A DNA stretch of 64,000 nucleotides, taken from contig NZ_FNZM01000007.1 of assembly GCF_900109265.1 (NCBI RefSeq), positions 1 through 64,000 of the forward strand, written 5' to 3'. The notes beneath the pieces are model-generated. The model searched no databases and was not told the origin of the DNA. It worked only from the letters and a program-made list of their open reading frames with translations. This DNA comes from Paraburkholderia tropica (lineage in GTDB: Bacteria; Pseudomonadota; Gammaproteobacteria; Burkholderiales; Burkholderiaceae). The translations under genes were made by a program, and so were the position numbers. Below, one piece after another: positions 60,122-64,000 of the stretch (its first letter is position 1; the number at the start of each line of letters is the position of its first letter).

Positions 60122-61891
60122 GTGGCAAAAATAACCAATGACGCAGTCGACGTCGTCGTCGTCGGACTGGGCTGGGCCGGCTCGCTCATGAGCATCGAAC
60201 TCGCGCAGGCAGGCCTGAAAGTGCGCGCGCTCGAACGCGGCGAAGACCGCAGCAATGCCGACTTCGCGTATCCGAAGCCGGCCGATCAATACGCCTATGG
60301 CGTGCGCAACAAGATCATGGTGACGCCGCGCGACGGCGCGCTCACCGTGCGCCATTCGGCGCAGGATACGGCGCTGCCCACGCGTAAGTGGGGCGCTTTC
60401 GTGCCGGGCACCGGCGTGGGCGGTTCGGGTCTGCACTGGACCGGCGTGCTGATCCGTCCGACGCCGACCGACCTCAAGCTCAAGACTTACGCCGATCAGG
60501 CCTACAAGAAAGGCCAGCTCGAAGACGGCATGCAGGTGCAGGACTTCCCGTTCACGTGGGACGAGATCGAGCCGTACTACGACTTCTTCGACAAGGTCTG
60601 CGGCCTTTCGGCGAAGACCGGCAATCTGCGCGGCAAGATCATGCCGGGCGGCGATCCGTTCGAAGGTCCGCGTTCGAACCCGGCGCCGCTGCCCGCGCTC
60701 GAAGACACGCTGAACAATACGATGTTCGCCGACGTGGCGCGCAAGCTCGGCTATCACCCGTTTCCGAATCCTTCGGCGAACGTGTCGCGCGCATGGACGA
60801 ATCCGTACGGCAATCAGATCGCACCGTGCAATTACTGCGGCTATTGCAGCAAGTATCCGTGCCTGAATTTCTCGAAGGCGTCGCCGCAGACGGCGGTGCT
60901 CGACGCGCTCAAGCGCATGGATAACTTCTCGTACCGCGTGAACGCGAACGTGCTGCGCGTGGACATGCACGCCGACGGCAAGACCGCGAAGGGCGTGACC
61001 TACGCCGACGCGCACGGCAACGAAGTGTTCCAGCCCGCGAAGATCGTCGTGCTGGCGGGCTTCCAGTTCGTCAACGTGCGGCTGATGCTGCTGTCGGGCA
61101 TCGGCAAGCCGTATGACCCGGTGAGCGGCAAGGGCACCGTCGGAAGAAACTACGCATTCCTGAGTAATGGCGGCGCGACGCTGTTCTTCAAGGACAAGAA
61201 TTTCAATCCGTTCGCCACGGCGGGCGCGACCGGCCAGATGTTCAACGACATTTCGCCGGGCAATTTCGACGGCCCGTCGCTCGGTATTCTCGGCGGCGCG
61301 AAGATTCACAGCTCGCAGTCGAGCGGCGCGCCGATCGGCACCGCGCTGCCGCACGGCACGCCCGCGTGGGGCAAGGGCTGGAAGGAAGGCATGCAGGACT
61401 GGTACGGCCATTCGATGAAGATCAGCATCACGACGAGCTGCATGTCGTATCGCGATCACTATGTCGATCTGGATCCGACCTACAAGGACCCGTGGGGGCA
61501 GCCACTGTTGCGTATCACGTTCGACTGGAAACAGAACGAACTGAAGCTGCAGCAGCATCTGCGCAAGATCGTGCTCGATGTCACGAGGGAACTGAATCCG
61601 GACAGTTATTCGGAAAGCTTCCTCGCGATGGACTCGCACTGGGACATCACCAAATACGTTTCGACGCACAACGTCGGCGGCGCGGTGATGGGCGATTCGC
61701 CGGAAACGAGCGCGCTGAACCGCTATCTGCAAAGCTGGGACGTGCACAACGTGTTCGTGCCGGGCGGCAATGCGTTTCCGCAGAATTTCCAGGCCAATCC
61801 GACCGCGACCATCGGCGCGATCACGCTGTTCGCCGCTCGCGCGATCAAGGAACAGTACCTCAAGAACCCCGGTCCTCTCGTGCAGGCATGA
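60122..61891 (+). CDS. GMC-family FAD subunit of a gluconate 2-dehydrogenase-type enzyme
   Basis: This protein of 589 residues starts at GTG with GAGGAAC upstream. VVVGLGWAGSLMSIELAQAG is the FAD-binding motif of the gluconate dehydrogenase group, and GVGGSGLHWTGVL and the C-terminal HNVGGAVMG with a following Asn/His region complete the GMC pattern. A cysteine cluster, PCNYCGYCSKYPCLNF, matches the [3Fe-4S]-binding stretch known in FAD-dependent glucose/gluconate dehydrogenases. It has no signal peptide and relies on the small subunit. It oxidises a sugar or sugar acid in the periplasm. Length favours gluconate or 2-ketogluconate dehydrogenase over glucose dehydrogenase. Confidence 0.9.
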   Translation: MAKITNDAVDVVVVGLGWAGSLMSIELAQAGLKVRALERGEDRSNADFAYPKPADQYAYGVRNKIMVTPRDGALTVRHSAQDTALPTRKWGAFVPGTGVGGSGLHWTGVLIRPTPTDLKLKTYADQAYKKGQLEDGMQVQDFPFTWDEIEPYYDFFDKVCGLSAKTGNLRGKIMPGGDPFEGPRSNPAPLPALEDTLNNTMFADVARKLGYHPFPNPSANVSRAWTNPYGNQIAPCNYCGYCSKYPCLNFSKASPQTAVLDALKRMDNFSYRVNANVLRVDMHADGKTAKGVTYADAHGNEVFQPAKIVVLAGFQFVNVRLMLLSGIGKPYDPVSGKGTVGRNYAFLSNGGATLFFKDKNFNPFATAGATGQMFNDISPGNFDGPSLGILGGAKIHSSQSSGAPIGTALPHGTPAWGKGWKEGMQDWYGHSMKISITTSCMSYRDHYVDLDPTYKDPWGQPLLRITFDWKQNELKLQQHLRKIVLDVTRELNPDSYSESFLAMDSHWDITKYVSTHNVGGAVMGDSPETSALNRYLQSWDVHNVFVPGGNAFPQNFQANPTATIGAITLFAARAIKEQYLKNPGPLVQA

Positions 61892-63210
61892 TCGTCATGA
61901 ATTTCCTCAAGACCTTTACGTCCGCGGCGCTTGTGACGGCCGTGACGCTCGGCGCTGCGTTTGCCGCCGATTCGGCGCTGGCGCAAACCGGCGCGGCTGC
62001 GCAGAATCCGCAAAGCACGCAAGCCGCGCAAGCCGCGCTCATCAAGCAGGGCGAATATCTGGCGCGTGCGGGCGACTGCATGGCGTGTCACAGCGCGGCG
62101 GGCCGAAAGCCCTATACGGGCGGGCTGCCGATCGTGAGCAACATCGGCACGATCTATTCGAGCAATATCACGCCGGGCAAGCAGAACGGCATCGGCAACT
62201 ACACCGAGGCGCAGTTCGCCGCCGCCGTGCGTAAGGGCATTCGCGCCGACGGTTCGCATCTGTATCCGGCGATGCCGTATCCGTCGTACGCGAAGGTGTC
62301 GGATGCCGATATTCACGCGCTCTACACCTACTTCATGCAGGGCGTCGCGCCGAGCGACGATGCCGCGCCGGAAACCTCGCTGAGCTTCCCGTTCGACCAG
62401 CGTTGGGGCATGGCACTGTGGAACTGGGCATTCACGTCGGATAAACCGTTCAGCGGCCCGGACGGCGCGAGCGATCAGGTGCGCCGCGGCGCGTATCTGG
62501 TCGAGAGCCTCGGTCATTGCGGCAGTTGCCACACGCCGCGCGGCTTCGCGATGAACGAGAAAGCGCTCGACAGCAGCAACGCGTTGTTCCTCGCGGGCGG
62601 CCAGCTCAACGGCTGGAACGTGCCCGCGCTGCGCGGCATGTCGCGCTGGAGCCAGCAGGACATCGTCGATTATCTGCAGACGGGTCGCAACAGCCAGGCG
62701 GCGGTCGCGGGCGAAATGACGTCGGTGGTCTATCACAGCACCTCGCATTTGAGCGACGCCGATCTCAACGCGATTGCGGCGTATCTGAAGACCTTGTCGG
62801 CGTCGGAGACCGCGCAAGCGGCAGCATCCACTGGCGCAAGCGCGACGACTGCTAAATTGACGGCGGCGCAGAATCTGACGCTCGGCGAGCGGCTCTATGT
62901 CGACAATTGCAGCGCGTGTCACTTCGTGAACGGCAAGGGCGCGCCGCGCGTGTTCCCGCATCTCGACGGCGCGACCGTGGTGAATGCGAAGGACCCAATC
63001 GGTCTTATCAACGTGATTCTCGCGGGCGCGCAAACGCCGTCGACGGCAAAGGCACCGTCGGTGCTGCCGATGCCGGGCTTCGCCTATCGTTTGAGCGACG
63101 ACGAAGTGGCCGCGCTGGCGACTTTCGTGCGTGGCGGCTGGTCGAATCACGCGGGCGCGGTGGACGCCGGTCAGGTCGCGAAAGTGCGAAGCACAATGCA
63201 CCACGATTGA
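61888..63210 (+). CDS. Triheme cytochrome c subunit of the dehydrogenase
   Basis: This 440-residue protein has a Sec signal (FTSAALVTAVTLGAAFA) and three c-type heme sites: CMACH (about residue 65), CGSCH (about 210) and CSACH (about 340). A hydrophobic or amphipathic end is not obvious. It passes electrons from the flavoprotein to ubiquinone. Its start overlaps the flavoprotein stop (ATGA); an ATG three codons later would be an alternative. Three hemes is the number in gluconate and alcohol dehydrogenase cytochrome subunits. Last gene of the operon, followed by a strong terminator. Confidence 0.92.
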   Translation: MIVMNFLKTFTSAALVTAVTLGAAFAADSALAQTGAAAQNPQSTQAAQAALIKQGEYLARAGDCMACHSAAGRKPYTGGLPIVSNIGTIYSSNITPGKQNGIGNYTEAQFAAAVRKGIRADGSHLYPAMPYPSYAKVSDADIHALYTYFMQGVAPSDDAAPETSLSFPFDQRWGMALWNWAFTSDKPFSGPDGASDQVRRGAYLVESLGHCGSCHTPRGFAMNEKALDSSNALFLAGGQLNGWNVPALRGMSRWSQQDIVDYLQTGRNSQAAVAGEMTSVVYHSTSHLSDADLNAIAAYLKTLSASETAQAAASTGASATTAKLTAAQNLTLGERLYVDNCSACHFVNGKGAPRVFPHLDGATVVNAKDPIGLINVILAGAQTPSTAKAPSVLPMPGFAYRLSDDEVAALATFVRGGWSNHAGAVDAGQVAKVRSTMHHD

Positions 63211-63232
63211 GGTTTCAGCGATCCGCAGAAAG

Positions 63233-63265
63233 CGGCGCCGCGCGATGCGTGGCGCCGTTTTTTTT
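63233..63265 (+). terminator. Rho-independent terminator of the dehydrogenase operon
   Basis: CGGCGCC and GGCGCCG pair, the stem extends inward by about three more pairs, and eight T follow (63258-63265). It lies 22 bp after the cytochrome stop. Confidence 0.93.
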
Positions 63266-63298
63266 AAGGCTTTTCGCACTGTTTCAGGGCATCTTCTG

Positions 63299-63331
63299 GT
63301 TTAAAAAGTCTGACGAAAAGACTTTTTAAAC
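63299..63331. repeat. Perfect 13-bp inverted repeat upstream of the chemoreceptor gene
   Basis: GTTTAAAAAGTCT pairs perfectly with AGACTTTTTAAAC over a 7-nt loop. It is AT-rich and lies 34 bp after the preceding terminator and 79 bp before the chemoreceptor start. It may be a second terminator (it ends in T5-A3) or an operator. Confidence 0.6.
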
Positions 63332-63410
63332 GACCTCTAAAGCAGCGCGCGATTATTGCCGTTATTGCAAATATCTCAACGACCAATCGGCCACCGCCGG
63401 CACCCGCAGC

Positions 63411-64000
63411 ATGCGCAATGTAACCGTACGGGCCAGCCTGCTGGCTGTCCTCGCCATCTTCTCGACGATGATTCTGCTGGGCGGGCTGATGGGCATCACT
63501 GCGCTGCATAGCGCGAATGGCAATACGCAATCGTTGCGGGAAATGGCGCGCCAAACCATTCTCGTCAACGATGCCTACAAGGACACCGCGCGCACGCGTT
63601 CGGCGCTGATGCGCGCCTACACCGCGCTCAAGGAGCGCAACGATACGGCCGGACGCGACGCCGCGCTCAAGAGCGCACAGCGCACGCTGGATCTATCCGC
63701 GAGCGAAACGCAGGCGTTTCAGAAGGCCGTGCCGTTCGACGGCATGGACGCAACGCTCAAGGCAAGCCTGATCGATTCGTCGGGGCAACTCGCGACGAAT
63801 CTCGCGCGTGCCCGCGATGCGCTCGCGAGCGGCGATACCGGCGCGTACGCTACGCTCAACGACAGCGCGATCACGTCATCGGGTGCGGCCTATTCGGCCA
63901 ATGTCGAGCAATTTCAGCAACTGGCCAATCAGCTTTCCGAAACCGGCCTCGCGAACGCCAACACGCAGTATCAGTGGATCGTCGGTATGGTGGTGCTGGG
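63411..64000 (+). CDS. Methyl-accepting chemotaxis protein (N-terminal part, cut by window edge)
   Basis: The frame from ATG at 63411 stays open to the window end (196 codons). It starts with MRNVTVRASLLAVLAIFSTM, a cytoplasmic start plus TM1 (about residues 8-33). A helical periplasmic domain of the four-helix-bundle (TarH) type follows, with NDAYKDTARTRSALMRAYTA, the conserved Arg/Thr region of helix 1. TM2 begins at about residue 188 (YQWIVGMVVL). The HAMP and signalling domains lie outside the window. No good ribosome-binding site is seen before the ATG. Confidence 0.85.
   Translation, partial: MRNVTVRASLLAVLAIFSTMILLGGLMGITALHSANGNTQSLREMARQTILVNDAYKDTARTRSALMRAYTALKERNDTAGRDAALKSAQRTLDLSASETQAFQKAVPFDGMDATLKASLIDSSGQLATNLARARDALASGDTGAYATLNDSAITSSGAAYSANVEQFQQLANQLSETGLANANTQYQWIVGMVVL

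Overview
The window is high-GC, densely packed DNA from a beta-proteobacterium of the Burkholderiaceae, most likely Burkholderia, Paraburkholderia or Caballeronia. This rests on GC-rich third codon positions, a BPSS1780-type membrane protein, many LysR/AraC regulators beside small catabolic operons, and several ACS-type MFS carriers. It looks like accessory sequence on a secondary replicon: almost all of it is catabolism, transport and local regulation. I saw no rRNA, tRNA, CRISPR array, insertion sequence, integrase or replication origin.

Layout. 1-2859: an SDR cut by the left edge, a divergent LysR regulator, an HSL-type esterase and a SnoaL-like protein. 3026-9453: a leaderless solute-binding-like protein, then a LigI-like amidohydrolase, a LysR regulator, an RraA/CHA-aldolase-like protein and two ACS-family MFS carriers, resembling part of a protocatechuate/gallate 4,5-cleavage lower pathway. 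9454-11407: a decayed ORF, a DUF2945 protein, a GNAT acetyltransferase and a small exported protein. 11544-16756: AraC regulator, BKACE (DUF849) enzyme, MFS carrier and two SDRs, a beta-keto-acid catabolic operon. 16791-23421: orphan ssuD, two genes for small beta-rich proteins (one truncated), a PadR-HAAS-BPSS1780 unit with striking upstream repeats, and a signal peptidase I read in frame into a GNAT domain. 23463-24881: rhlE.

24989-40813 is the most interesting part. An 11-gene minus-strand operon encodes two VOC proteins, an SMP-30 lactonase, two SDRs, an FAH-family enzyme, a phytoene-desaturase-like flavoprotein, a DenD-like dehydrogenase, a Rieske ferredoxin, a C-C-hydrolase-like alpha/beta hydrolase and an aromatic FAD monooxygenase. 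It is divergent from a clearly NodD-like LysR regulator, which is followed by an MFS carrier, an SDR with an altered active site and an OprB-type porin. Gene content and regulator resemble the flavonoid-degrading fde system of Herbaspirillum, so flavonoids or related plant phenolics are my best guess for the substrate. That is an inference.

40967-45887: PPOX-fold protein, GFA protein, a GST/TetR divergent pair around a perfect operator, a SoxR/questin-oxidase-like divergent pair around a SoxR box with a 19-bp spacer, and an orphan heme O synthase. 46217-50526: an exported protein overlapping a 973-residue Sel1-repeat protein. 50536-52945: SMR exporter, stand-alone MHYT protein, AraC regulator. 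53010-57293: a NodT/EmrA/EmrB-type tripartite efflux system. 57313-59057: MarR regulator with a cysteine-rich tail and an MFS exporter. 59326-63210: three-subunit FAD/cytochrome c gluconate 2-dehydrogenase-type enzyme with a strong terminator. 63411-end: start of a methyl-accepting chemotaxis protein, cut by the window edge.
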